NCBI RefSeq assembly: GCF_036013955.1
Contig: NZ_CP107903.1
Location: 7,936,001-8,000,000 of the forward strand
Direction of reading: 5' to 3'
DNA: 64,000 nt
From: Streptomyces sp. NBC_00459
GTDB taxonomy: Bacteria; Actinomycetota; Actinomycetes; Streptomycetales; Streptomycetaceae
Part shown: positions 1 through 10,179 of the stretch, in pieces
How positions within the stretch are numbered: the stretch's first letter is position 1
Layout: the number at the start of each line of letters is the position of its first letter
Notes under the pieces: model-generated
Told to the model about the DNA's origin: nothing
The model's input: only the letters and a program-made list of their open reading frames with translations
Databases searched by the model: none
Translations under genes and position numbers: made by a program

Positions 1-189
1 CACCGCTACAGAGGATGCGCAACGCGTCGGGTGGGGCCACTCTCGATCCCTGACCTGCGAACCTCTGCGTCCGGTTGTCGGCGCCCAGAACAAACCGCGC
101 TCGCCGTCAGTGGTTGTGCCCGTCGTGTTGAGGGGCGAAATCCACTCACTCGCAGGATTCAAGAGCATGACCCTGATCACGTTACGGGG

Positions 190-220
190 CGGAATTGATC
201 CTTCCTCGCCCTCAATTCCG
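190..220. promoter_or_regulatory. Inverted repeat upstream of the cluster regulator
   Basis: Arms CGGAATTGA (190-198) and TCAATTCCG (212-220) are perfectly complementary over 9 bp with a 13-nt spacer, in an unusually AT-rich stretch. It may be a regulator binding site or the terminator of a gene lying left of the window. No coding region is apparent between 1 and 348. Confidence 0.45.
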
Positions 221-269
221 GCAAAAGAGGCATCAGATGTTACAGGCGGTGAATTTACCTAATCTTTTT

Positions 270-299
270 TTGACAAACCGGCGGGTAGGTTTTTAGGAT
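270..299 (+). promoter_or_regulatory. Strong promoter with embedded repressor-type palindrome
   Basis: A TTGACA -35 box (270-275), 18-nt spacer and TAGGAT -10 box (294-299) precede the regulator gene. The spacer carries AAACC (275-279) and GGTTT (288-292) as inverted arms 8 nt apart. This resembles operators of TetR-family gamma-butyrolactone receptors and pseudoreceptors, which commonly repress JadR1-like regulators. The promoter is clear; the identity of the repressor is inference, since no such gene lies in the window. Confidence 0.6.
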
Positions 300-348
300 C
301 GGCAAGCCAAGGTGCTCGAGCGGGAACTACACGTTCAGGGGGAGAGCA

Positions 349-1080
349 GTGAGCCAACGCGCTATGAGCGGCACTCTGGAATTGAGAAAGCCCGTCCCGT
401 CGCAGATCCGCAAGCCGTCGACGAACTGGCGGGTTTTGGTTGTCGAGAACAATGCCGACGACATGCAGGCTCTGGCCGGGGGACTCCGGCGGCACGGTCA
501 CCAGGTCGAGGAGGTGGGGACGGGGGACGCCGCCCTCCAGGCCTATCAGATGTCGGACATCGTGCTGCTGGATCTCGAACTGCCCGACCTGGACGGTCTG
601 GAGGTGTGCCGCTCGATCCGTTCTCTGAGCGACGTGCCCCTTATCGCCGTCACCGGCTGGGGAACGGAACTGGACCGCGTCCTGGGTCTCCAGGCCGGCG
701 CGGACGACTACCTCGTCAAGCCCTACGGCTTCCGGGAGCTGATGGCCCGTATGGACGCCGTCATGCGTCGTTCGCGTCCACAGGTGCATACCGAGCAGGT
801 CGTCTCGCGCGGACCGCTGCGCATTGACGCCGCATCACGCGAGGTCAGCCTGCACGGCCAGGTCGTGGAGATCACCCGCAAGGAGTTCGATCTGCTCTAT
901 TTACTCGCCTCCCATCCCGAGACGGTGATCTCGCGCAAGCGCATCATGCAGCAGGTCTGGGGCGGTTCCTGGTCCCGTCGCACAGTGGACACCCATGTCA
1001 GCAGTCTTCGGGGGAAGTTGGGGGGCAGTGACTGGATCGTCACCGTACGCGGAGTGGGGTTCCGCCTCGGAAGTGACTAG
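349..1080 (+). CDS. Atypical OmpR-family response regulator (JadR1 type), likely cluster activator
   Basis: 243-residue DNA-binding response regulator: receiver domain about residues 25-140 and OmpR-type winged helix about 150-240. The phospho-acceptor Asp (LLDLELPD), Thr (AVTGWG) and Lys (LVKPYG) are present, but the usual N-terminal acidic pair is Glu-Asn (VVENNADD), as expected of atypical JadR1-like regulators that may answer to pathway products rather than a kinase. No histidine kinase is adjacent. Codon 185 (901-903) is TTA, rare in Streptomyces and read by the bldA tRNA. GTG at 349 follows GGGGGAGA; ATG at 364 is an alternative start. It probably activates the polyketide operon downstream. 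Confidence 0.9.
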   Translation: MSQRAMSGTLELRKPVPSQIRKPSTNWRVLVVENNADDMQALAGGLRRHGHQVEEVGTGDAALQAYQMSDIVLLDLELPDLDGLEVCRSIRSLSDVPLIAVTGWGTELDRVLGLQAGADDYLVKPYGFRELMARMDAVMRRSRPQVHTEQVVSRGPLRIDAASREVSLHGQVVEITRKEFDLLYLLASHPETVISRKRIMQQVWGGSWSRRTVDTHVSSLRGKLGGSDWIVTVRGVGFRLGSD

Positions 1081-1129
1081 AAACCTCTCACGCGGCGGAT
1101 GCGACGGGCATCGCCGCAGACCCTCGGAC

Positions 1130-1163
1130 AGGGCGGGCTCCGGACGGCGGAGTCCGCCCTTTC
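1130..1163 (+). terminator. Rho-independent-like terminator after the regulator
   Basis: A 13-bp stem (1130-1142 with 1148-1160, one G-U pair) with a 5-nt loop is followed by a short T run. It separates the regulator transcript from the polyketide operon, implying a separate promoter for the latter. Confidence 0.75.
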
Positions 1164-1213
1164 GTGTTTGCTCTCTCTTTCGCGATGGCCAACCATTCTC
1201 CGCGTGGTGACGG

Positions 1214-1243
1214 TCCGACTGGGCTTCTGACAATTCTCTGACA
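1214..1243 (+). promoter_or_regulatory. Direct heptamer repeats upstream of the polyketide operon
   Basis: TCTGACA occurs at 1226-1232 and again at 1237-1243, exactly 11 bp apart with a 4-bp spacer. A weaker TCCGACT lies at 1214-1220. Heptamers repeating every 11 bp are the usual target of OmpR/SARP-type DNA-binding domains, so this is a candidate site for the regulator at 349-1080. The rest of 1164-1435 is leader sequence with no gene that I can see. Confidence 0.5.
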
Positions 1244-1435
1244 CTTTCCTGGCGCTGCGCCAACAAAGCCGTATCCCAGCTGAGGATCTGGTCCGAAGGC
1301 TTAATGGACGGCTGTTGAAAGCGCCAAGGTCCTGCACCGACGATGGACAGGTATTCGGAGCTCGTCCGGGAGTGGAATTCCCTCGGCCGCGCTTGATCAT
1401 CCCAGAATTCCTGCCGATTGAGGAGGGGGTCAGTC

Positions 1436-3208
<1,773 letters not shown>

Positions 3209-3234
3209 AGCGTCCCCAGGGAGGTGTGACCCAG

Positions 3235-3378
3235 ATGTACTCCGACCCACGAGACGGCCGCCGCGTCGTGACGCACGACGACGGGACCGATGCGCCCCTG
3301 CCCCCTGCCTGGCGGCTGGCGGGCGAGGACGACGAGAACGACAGCGACCACCCGCACATCTGCCGGGGCATCGACTGA
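3235..3378 (+). CDS. Small acidic hypothetical peptide (47 aa)
   Basis: A short frame begins MYSDPRDGRRVV, contains a run of Asp/Glu (GEDDENDSD) and ends HPHICRGID, with a single Cys near the terminus. GGGAGG lies about 10 nt upstream of ATG 3235; GTG 3226 is in frame but too close to that site. It sits 26 nt after the carboxylase subunit and is transcribed with it. I do not recognise the family. It could be a carboxylase accessory peptide or a chance frame; strong codon bias and the ribosome site favour a real gene. Confidence 0.5.
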   Translation: MYSDPRDGRRVVTHDDGTDAPLPPAWRLAGEDDENDSDHPHICRGID

Positions 3379-3492
3379 CGAAGGCCGACGGAACCCCACA
3401 ACCCAGGACCTCACGAGAACGGCCGGGTCTCCCGGGAATTCGACTTCCCTTCCGCTCCCCACGTCCCGTGCACCATTCCAAGGAGAGAGCAC

Positions 3493-3822
3493 ATGCACAG
3501 CACCTTGATCGTGGCTCGTATGGAACCGGGCTCGGCAGTCGATGTCGCCAAGTTGTTCGGCGCATTCGACGAGTCCGAGATGCCGCATCTGATGGGCACT
3601 CGACGCCGCCAGCTCTTCCACTACCGAGGCCTCTATTTCCATCTGCAGGACTTCGACGCCGACAACGGTGGCGAGCTGATCGAGAAGGCCAAGTCCGACG
3701 AGCGCTTCGTTCGCATCAGCGAGGACCTGAGGCCGCACATAGAGGCGTACGACCCGGCCACCTGGCGGTCCCCCGCCGACGCGATGGCCACGCGCTTCTA
3801 CAACTGGGAGGCCTCCCGATGA
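3493..3822 (+). CDS. TcmI/JadI-family polyketide cyclase
   Basis: 109 residues matching the small dimeric ferredoxin-like cyclases of aromatic polyketide pathways (start MHSTLIVARMEPGS, with the family's His/Trp-rich C-terminal ATRFYNWEAS). These fold the polyketide after first-ring formation; in angucycline loci the homologue closes the angular rings. AAGGAGAG lies 6-8 nt upstream of ATG 3493. The stop overlaps the KS-alpha start (ATGA at 3819-3822), so the two are translationally coupled. Confidence 0.9.
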   Translation: MHSTLIVARMEPGSAVDVAKLFGAFDESEMPHLMGTRRRQLFHYRGLYFHLQDFDADNGGELIEKAKSDERFVRISEDLRPHIEAYDPATWRSPADAMATRFYNWEASR

Positions 3823-5090
3823 GCGGCCGTCGAGTCGTCATCACGGGGATCGAGGTCCTCGCGCCCGGGGGCGTCGGCAGGCGCCCCTTCTGGGACATGC
3901 TGAGCGAGGGCCGTACCGCGACGCGTGGGATCACCTTCTTCGACCCGAGTCAGTTCCGTTCGCAGGTCGCCGCGGAGATGGACTTCGACCCGGAGCAGCA
4001 CGGCCTCGCCCCGCAGGAGATCCGCCGGATGGACCGGGCCGCCCAGTTCGCGGTCGTCGCGGCGCGCGGTGCGGTGGCGGACAGCGGGATCGATCTCGCC
4101 GCCCACGACCCGTACCGGGTGGGCGTCACCATCGGAAGCGCGGTCGGTGCCACCACGGGGCTCGACGAGGAGTACCGGATCGTCAGTGACGGCGGCCGAC
4201 TGCACCTGGTCGACCACGAGTACGCGGTACCGCATCTGTACAACTACTTCGTCCCCAGCTCCTTCTCGGCCGAGGTCGCCTGGACGGTCGGCGCGGAGGG
4301 CCCCAACACGGTTGTGTCCACCGGCTGCACCTCCGGCATCGACTCGGTCGGTTACGCGGTCGAGCTGATCCGCGAGGGCTCGGCCGACGTGATGATCGCC
4401 GGCTCGTCCGACGCGCCGATCTCGCCGATCACCATGGCCTGCTTCGACGCCATCAAGGCGACGACACCGCGCCGGGAGGACCCCGAGCAGGCCTCACGGC
4501 CCTTCGACGGCACCCGCAACGGGTTCGTGCTCGGCGAGGGCTGCGCGGTGTTCGTCCTGGAGGAGCTGGCCGGCGCCAGGCGGCGCGGGGCGCACATCTA
4601 CGCCGAGATCGCCGGCTACGCCACCCGCAGCAACGCGTACCACATGACCGGTCTGCGGCCGGACGGCGCGGAGATGGCAGAGGCCATCACGGTGGCGCTG
4701 GACGAGGCCCGGATGAACGGGGACCAGATCGACTACATCAACGCCCACGGCTCCGGCACCAAGCAGAACGACCGCCACGAGACGGCGGCCTTCAAGAAGA
4801 GCCTGGGCGAGCACGCCTACCGCACTCCCGTGAGCTCCATCAAGTCGATGGTCGGGCACTCGCTCGGCGCGATCGGCTCGATCGAGATCGCCGCGTCCGC
4901 GCTGGCCATGGAGCACCACGTGGTGCCGCCCACGGCGAACCTGCACACCCCCGACCCGGAGTGCGACCTCGACTACGTGCCGGTCACCGCTCGCGAGCAG
5001 CTGACCGACGCGGTACTGACGGTCGGCAGCGGGTTCGGCGGCTTCCAGAGCGCCATGGTGCTCGCCCGTCCCGAGAGGAGCCTGGCATGA
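3819..5090 (+). CDS. Type II PKS ketosynthase alpha subunit
   Basis: 423-residue ketosynthase. The active-site Cys lies in VSTGCTSGIDS, and the catalytic His residues in the INAHGSGT and GHSLGAIGS regions. It performs decarboxylative condensation of malonyl-ACP with the chain-length factor encoded next. The start ATG overlaps the cyclase stop and the stop overlaps the chain-length factor start, the standard arrangement of a minimal PKS. Confidence 0.97.
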   Translation: MSGRRVVITGIEVLAPGGVGRRPFWDMLSEGRTATRGITFFDPSQFRSQVAAEMDFDPEQHGLAPQEIRRMDRAAQFAVVAARGAVADSGIDLAAHDPYRVGVTIGSAVGATTGLDEEYRIVSDGGRLHLVDHEYAVPHLYNYFVPSSFSAEVAWTVGAEGPNTVVSTGCTSGIDSVGYAVELIREGSADVMIAGSSDAPISPITMACFDAIKATTPRREDPEQASRPFDGTRNGFVLGEGCAVFVLEELAGARRRGAHIYAEIAGYATRSNAYHMTGLRPDGAEMAEAITVALDEARMNGDQIDYINAHGSGTKQNDRHETAAFKKSLGEHAYRTPVSSIKSMVGHSLGAIGSIEIAASALAMEHHVVPPTANLHTPDPECDLDYVPVTAREQLTDAVLTVGSGFGGFQSAMVLARPERSLA

Positions 5091-6298
5091 ACGCGGTGGT
5101 GGTGACCGGTCTGGGCGTCACCGCCCCCAACGGTCTGGGGGTTGAGGACTACTGGGAGGCGACGCTCGCCGGCAAGAGCGGCATCGGGCGGATCACGCGC
5201 TTCGACCCGTCGCAGTACCCGTCGCGGCTGGCCGGTGAGATCCCCGGCTTCGCGGCCGAGGAGCACCTGCCGAGCAGGCTGCTGCCGCAGACCGACCGGA
5301 TGACCCGGCTGGCGCTGGTCGCCGCCGACTGGGCGCTCGCGGACGCCGGGATCCAGCCGCAGGACCTGCCCGGGTTCGACATGGGCGTGGTCACGGCCAG
5401 TTCCTCCGGCGGCTTCGAGTTCGGCCAGGGAGAGCTTCAGGCCCTGTGGAGCAAGGGCAGTCAGTACGTCAGCGCCTACCAGTCGTTCGCCTGGTTCTAC
5501 GCGGTCAACAGCGGTCAGATCTCCATCCGGCACGGGATGAAGGGCCCGAGCAGCGTGATCGTCAGCGACCAGGCCGGCGGTCTGGACGCGGTGGCCCAGG
5601 CACGCCGGCAGATCCGCAAGGGCACACCGGTCGTGGTCTCCGGGGCCGTGGACGCCTCCATCTGCCCGTGGGGCTGGGTCGCCCAGCTCGCCGCGAAGCG
5701 GCTGACCACGCGCGACGAGCCCAGCCGGGCGTATCTGCCCTTCGACGGGGCGGCCGACGGGTATGTGCCGGGCGAGGGCGGCGCGTTGCTCGTCATGGAG
5801 TCCGAGGAGTCGGCGCGTTCACGCGACGCGCGGATCTACGGCGAGGTCGCCGGGTACGCCGCCACGTTCGACCCCGCCCCGGGCGGCGAGCGCCCGCCGG
5901 CCCTGCGCCGTGCGATCGAACTCGCCCTGGAGGACGCCGGGTTGGCAGCCGACCAGGTGGACGTGGTGTTCGCCGATGCGTCGGCCGATCCCGAGCTCGA
6001 CCGGATCGAGGCGGAGGCGATCACCGGGGTGTTCGGTCCCGAGGCCGTCCCGGTCACCGCGCCGAAGACGATGACGGGCCGCCTCTACTCGGGCGCGGCA
6101 CCCCTGGACCTGGCCACCGCGTTCCTGGCGATCCGCGACGGGGTGATCCCGCCGACGGTGCACGTGACCCCGTCTCCCGACCACGCCATCGACCTGGTGG
6201 TCGACCGACCGCGCGAGGCCGAACTCCGCACCGCCCTGATCCTGGCCCGCGGCCACGGCGGCTTCAACTCGGCGGCGATCGTCCGAGCCTTCGCCTGA
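5087..6298 (+). CDS. Type II PKS chain-length factor (ketosynthase beta)
   Basis: 403 residues, paralogous to KS-alpha. The active-site Cys is replaced by Gln (VSDQAGGLDA), diagnostic of chain-length factors. It forms the heterodimer that sets polyketide length; angucycline-type systems normally make decaketides, but length cannot be read reliably from the sequence by eye. ATG at 5087 overlaps the upstream stop by 4 nt. Confidence 0.97.
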   Translation: MNAVVVTGLGVTAPNGLGVEDYWEATLAGKSGIGRITRFDPSQYPSRLAGEIPGFAAEEHLPSRLLPQTDRMTRLALVAADWALADAGIQPQDLPGFDMGVVTASSSGGFEFGQGELQALWSKGSQYVSAYQSFAWFYAVNSGQISIRHGMKGPSSVIVSDQAGGLDAVAQARRQIRKGTPVVVSGAVDASICPWGWVAQLAAKRLTTRDEPSRAYLPFDGAADGYVPGEGGALLVMESEESARSRDARIYGEVAGYAATFDPAPGGERPPALRRAIELALEDAGLAADQVDVVFADASADPELDRIEAEAITGVFGPEAVPVTAPKTMTGRLYSGAAPLDLATAFLAIRDGVIPPTVHVTPSPDHAIDLVVDRPREAELRTALILARGHGGFNSAAIVRAFA

Positions 6299-6362
6299 CC
6301 ATCGACCACCGCACCACCTACCACAGCGCCACGCACACCGATGGAACCGAAAGGAACACCAC

Positions 6363-6635
6363 GTGGAAACCCAGCAGTTCACCCTTGACGATCTCAAGCG
6401 CATCCTGATCGAGGGCGCCGGTGCCGAGGAGACCGTCGACCTCGACGGCGACATCTTCGACGAGGACTTCGAGCACCTCGGCTACGAGTCGCTGGCGCTG
6501 CTCGAGACCGGCGGCCGGATCGAGCGCGAGTACGGCATCGTCCTGGACGACGACATCCTCTCGGAGAGCAACACTCCGCGGGCCCTCATCGACGCCGTCA
6601 ACGCCCAGCTGGGAAGCGGCTCCCAGGCCGCCTGA
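6363..6635 (+). CDS. Type II PKS acyl carrier protein
   Basis: 90-residue acidic carrier protein. The phosphopantetheine serine lies in LGYESLALLE, a variant of the usual DSL triplet. It starts with GTG at 6363 after AAAGGAAC and completes the minimal PKS with the two ketosynthase subunits. The transferase encoded at 12887-13753 is the likely activator. Confidence 0.96.
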   Translation: METQQFTLDDLKRILIEGAGAEETVDLDGDIFDEDFEHLGYESLALLETGGRIEREYGIVLDDDILSESNTPRALIDAVNAQLGSGSQAA

Positions 6636-6711
6636 CGGTTCGTCATACCCGACATATCAGGATCACGTACACCTGCGATCCCGTAACCCCTCATTCCATG
6701 TCCCCCATCGA

Positions 6712-6746
6712 GCCGCCGCCGGACACCCCACTCAGCCGGCGGCGGC
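6712..6746 (+). other. Perfect GC hairpin in the ACP-ketoreductase gap
   Basis: GCCGCCGCCGG (6712-6722) pairs perfectly with CCGGCGGCGGC (6736-6746) around a 13-nt loop, inside the 169-nt gap after the ACP gene. No U-run follows, so it looks like an RNA-stability or attenuation element rather than a full terminator. Confidence 0.6.
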
Positions 6747-6804
6747 ACATCGCCGTACCTCCATGCCGTTTTTGCAGTCCTTCACCCAAGGGAGTTGAAA
6801 GAGC

Positions 6805-7593
6805 ATGCCGCAGCAGCAGACGCAGCGGGTCGCGCTGATCACCGGGGCCACCAGTGGAATCGGACTGGCGGCGGCCCGGCTGTTGGGCTCCGCCGGGTAC
6901 CGGGTGTTCATCGGGGCCCGCGACGTGGACAACGTGACCGCGACGGTCAAGCAGCTCCAGGAGGAGGGAACGGAGGCCGACGGCGCCGCCGTGGACGTCC
7001 GTTCGCCGCATGCCGTCCATGCCTTCGTACAGGCCGCCGTCGACCGCTTCGGCGCTGTCGACGTCCTCGTCAACAACGCCGGCCGCAGCGGCGGCGGAGT
7101 CACCGCCGACATAGCGGACGAACTGTGGGACGACGTCATCGACACCAACCTCAACAGCGTCTTCCGGATGACCCGCGAGGTGCTCAACACCGGCGGCATG
7201 CGCGGCCGTGGCTGGGGCCGGATCATCAACATCGCATCCACCGCCGGCAAGCAGGGCGTGGTCCTCGGCGCCCCCTACTCCGCCTCCAAGCACGGCGTCG
7301 TCGGATTCACCAAGGCTCTCGGCAACGAACTCGCGCCGACCGGCATCACCGTCAACGCCGTGTGCCCGGGCTACGTCGAGACCCCCATGGCCCAGCGCGT
7401 CCGCCAGGGCTACGCCGCCGCCTACGACACCACCGAGGAAGCGATCCTCGAGAAGTTCCAGGCCAAGATCCCGCTCGGTCGCTACTCCACGCCACAGGAG
7501 GTCGCCGGGATGGTCGGCTACCTCGCCTCCGACACCGCGGCCTCCGTCACCGCCCAGGCGATCAACGTCTGCGGTGGGCTGGGCAACTTCTGA
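6805..7593 (+). CDS. Polyketide ketoreductase (actIII/C-9 type SDR)
   Basis: 262-residue short-chain dehydrogenase. The NADPH motif TGATSGIG is at residues 13-20, NNAG at about 90, the catalytic Ser in NIASTAGK and the Tyr-Lys pair in PYSASKHG. The PGYVETPMA loop is typical of polyketide ketoreductases that reduce the C-9 carbonyl of the nascent chain. ATG 6805 follows AAGGGAGTTG. The aromatase/cyclase gene follows 55 nt later. Confidence 0.95.
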   Translation: MPQQQTQRVALITGATSGIGLAAARLLGSAGYRVFIGARDVDNVTATVKQLQEEGTEADGAAVDVRSPHAVHAFVQAAVDRFGAVDVLVNNAGRSGGGVTADIADELWDDVIDTNLNSVFRMTREVLNTGGMRGRGWGRIINIASTAGKQGVVLGAPYSASKHGVVGFTKALGNELAPTGITVNAVCPGYVETPMAQRVRQGYAAAYDTTEEAILEKFQAKIPLGRYSTPQEVAGMVGYLASDTAASVTAQAINVCGGLGNF

Positions 7594-7648
7594 TCCCTGG
7601 CCCGCCCCACCCCGACCTGACCAGCAAGAGGAAGAAGAGGACCAGAAC

Positions 7649-8599
7649 GTGACCACGACGCAAGCGATGACCCGCGAGGTGGCGCACGAGATCACCGTCT
7701 CGGCGCCCGCCGACGCCGTCTACCGGCTGATCGCGGAGGTGGAGAACTGGCCGCAGATCTTCCCTCCCACCATCCACGTGGACCACCTGGAGAAGGGCGA
7801 GCGAGAGGAGCGCATCCAGATCTGGGCCACCGCCAACGGCGCGGCCAAGAGCTGGACTTCCCGCCGCACACTTGAGCCCGAGAACCGCCGGATCACCTTC
7901 CGCCAGGAGGTCTCCGCGCCCCCGGTCGCCGCGATGGGCGGCGCCTGGGTGATCGAGGAGCTGCCGGGCGGTGAGTCGCTGGTACGGCTGCTGCACGACT
8001 ACCGCGCCATCGACGACGACCCCGAGAGCCTCGCCTGGATCGACGAGGCCGTCGACCGCAACTCCCGCTCGGAGCTGGCCGCCCTGAAGGAGAACGTCGA
8101 GCGGGCCCACACCACGCGCGAGCTGACCTTCTCCTTCGAGGACACCGTGCTGATCGAGGGCTCGGCCAAGGACGTCTACGGCTTCATCGACGAAGCCCGG
8201 TTGTGGGTGGACCGGCTGCCGCACGTGGCCCGCGTCCGGTTCGAGGAGGACACACCCGGTCTGCAGGTCCTGGAGATGGACACCAGGGCCAAGGACGGCT
8301 CGACCCACACCACCAAGTCGTACCGGGTGACCTTCCCGCACCGGGCGATCGCCTACAAGCAGGTGACCCTGCCGGCCCTGATGACGCTGCACACCGGCCT
8401 GTGGACGTTCGAGGAGTACCCGCGCGGGGTCGCCGCCACCTCGCAGCACACGGTCGTGCTCAACCCGGACAACATCCAGCGGATCCTCGGTCCCGACGCG
8501 ACCGTCGAGGACGCCCGCGAGTACGTCCAGAGCGCCCTGAGCACCAACAGCCGCGCCACGCTCGGCCACGCCAGGGATCACGCGGAGAAGAGCCGCTGA
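7649..8599 (+). CDS. Bifunctional aromatase/cyclase (two SRPBCC domains)
   Basis: 316 residues with two START/Bet v1-like domains, about residues 8-150 (HEITVSAPADAVYRLIAEVENW) and 160-310 (DTVLIEGSAKDVYGFIDEARLW). Didomain proteins of this kind aromatise the first ring of reduced polyketides, consistent with the ketoreductase just upstream. GTG 7649 follows GGAAGAAGAGGA; ATG 7667 is an alternative start. The first monooxygenase starts 2 nt after the stop. Confidence 0.93.
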   Translation: MTTTQAMTREVAHEITVSAPADAVYRLIAEVENWPQIFPPTIHVDHLEKGEREERIQIWATANGAAKSWTSRRTLEPENRRITFRQEVSAPPVAAMGGAWVIEELPGGESLVRLLHDYRAIDDDPESLAWIDEAVDRNSRSELAALKENVERAHTTRELTFSFEDTVLIEGSAKDVYGFIDEARLWVDRLPHVARVRFEEDTPGLQVLEMDTRAKDGSTHTTKSYRVTFPHRAIAYKQVTLPALMTLHTGLWTFEEYPRGVAATSQHTVVLNPDNIQRILGPDATVEDAREYVQSALSTNSRATLGHARDHAEKSR

Positions 8600-8601
8600 C
8601 C

Positions 8602-10083
8602 ATGTCCACCGACACCTCTTGGGCCACCCGGGTCATCGTGGTGGGGGCGGGCCCCGTCGGCCTCTTCCTGGCCGGTGAACTCCGGCTGGGCGGCGCCGAC
8701 GTGGTCGTACTGGAACGGCTGAGCACCGCCACCACGGAGTCCCGCGCCTCCACTCTGCACGCCCGCACGGTGGAGCTGTTCGACTGCCGTGGGCTGCTGG
8801 ACGCGCTCGGCGAACCGCCGCGGGAGCCGCGCGGCCACTTCGGCGGCGTACCGATGGACCTCACCGTGCCCGGCCCGTACTCGGGCCAGTGGAAAGTGCC
8901 TCAGACCAGGACCGAGGAACTGCTCCACGAGTGGGCCGAGGCCCTCGGCGCCGACATCCGGCGTGGCTGGGAGGTGCGCGAACTCGTCCAGGAGGACGGG
9001 TACGTGGAGGTCACGGCCGACACCCCGGACGGCTCACGGCGCCTGCGGGCCGCGTACCTCGTCGCCTGCGACGGCGAGGACAGCACCGTACGGCGGCTGA
9101 CCGGAGCCGCCTTCCCCGGCACCCCCGCCGGGCGGGAACTGCTGCGGGCGGACATCGCCGGGATCGACATCCCGGACCGGCGTTTCGAGCGCAGGGAGCA
9201 CGGGCTGGCCATCGCGGCCCGGATGCCCGGCGGGGTCACCCGGGTGATGGTGCACGCATTCGGTCGCCCGGTCCGGCGGCGAACGGGGCCGCCCGGCTTC
9301 GCCGAGGTCGTCGAGGTATGGCGACGGGTCACCGGCGAGGACCTGAGCGGCGGACGCCCGGTGTGGCTCAACGCCTTCGGCGACGCCAACCAGCAGGTGG
9401 AGCGGTATCGCCACGGGCGGGTGCTGTTCGCCGGGGACGCCGCGCACCGTCAGATGCCGAGCGGCGGACAGGCGCTCAACCTCGGTCTCCAGGACGCCGC
9501 CAACCTCGGCTGGAAGCTGGCCGCGGTGGCCTGTGGCCGAAGCCAGGAGGCGTTGCTCGACACCTACGACGACGAGCGGCACGCGGTCGGCCGCCGGGTG
9601 CTCGCCAACATAAGGGCCCAGGCACTGCTGCTGCTCGGCCGGCGGGAGGTGGAACCGGCGCGGGCCCTGCTCGGTGAGCTCATCGCCGCGGGGCCCACGC
9701 GGGACCACCTCGCGGCGATGATCACCGGGCTCGACATCCGCTACCCCATCGGCGGCGGCACCCACCCCTTGCTCGGAGCCCGGCTTCCACTCGGGACGCT
9801 GTCGACGCCGGACGGCCCGGTCGGCGTCGCCGAGTTGCTGCGTGACGGACGCGGACTCCTGCTCGTCGCCGACTCCGCCCGGGCCGAACTGCGCTGGCTC
9901 GGCAAGCTCTGGTCCGACCGCGTCACAGCGGTGGCGGTACTGCCGGACACGGCTGGGCCACTGCACGGTGCCGAGGGGCTGCTGGTCCGCCCCGACGGTC
10001 ACGTCGCCTGGGCGGGTGCGGACCCATGGGCGGCGACGGCGGCGATCCGCCACTGGTTCGGGCGGCCCGACCACGGGCTCTGA
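8602..10083 (+). CDS. FAD-dependent aromatic polyketide monooxygenase 1
   Basis: 493-residue group A flavin hydroxylase. GxGxxG FAD motif VVGAGPVGLFLAGE is near the N-terminus, the DG motif in ACDGEDSTVR and the GD motif in FAGDAAHRQMPSGGQ, followed by a thioredoxin-like C-terminal domain ending WFGRPDHGL. It likely hydroxylates or oxidatively remodels the polyketide. Its GD-motif context differs from the second monooxygenase, so the two probably act at different positions or steps. ATG 8602 follows the cyclase stop directly. Confidence 0.92.
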   Translation: MSTDTSWATRVIVVGAGPVGLFLAGELRLGGADVVVLERLSTATTESRASTLHARTVELFDCRGLLDALGEPPREPRGHFGGVPMDLTVPGPYSGQWKVPQTRTEELLHEWAEALGADIRRGWEVRELVQEDGYVEVTADTPDGSRRLRAAYLVACDGEDSTVRRLTGAAFPGTPAGRELLRADIAGIDIPDRRFERREHGLAIAARMPGGVTRVMVHAFGRPVRRRTGPPGFAEVVEVWRRVTGEDLSGGRPVWLNAFGDANQQVERYRHGRVLFAGDAAHRQMPSGGQALNLGLQDAANLGWKLAAVACGRSQEALLDTYDDERHAVGRRVLANIRAQALLLLGRREVEPARALLGELIAAGPTRDHLAAMITGLDIRYPIGGGTHPLLGARLPLGTLSTPDGPVGVAELLRDGRGLLLVADSARAELRWLGKLWSDRVTAVAVLPDTAGPLHGAEGLLVRPDGHVAWAGADPWAATAAIRHWFGRPDHGL

Positions 10084-10092
10084 CCCGGGACG

Positions 10093-10120
10093 CGGCGCCG
10101 GGCACCACTGCCCGGCGCCG
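10093..10120 (+). other. Perfect GC hairpin after monooxygenase 1
   Basis: CGGCGCCGGG (10093-10102) pairs with CCCGGCGCCG (10111-10120) around an 8-nt loop, starting 10 nt after the stop codon. No U-run follows. It precedes the GATCAA array in the 200-nt gap between the two monooxygenase genes. Confidence 0.6.
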
Positions 10121-10179
10121 GGATCCACTGCACGGCGCTCGGGCCGGAAACCCGAGGCGGACTGACACACGCCGACTCA

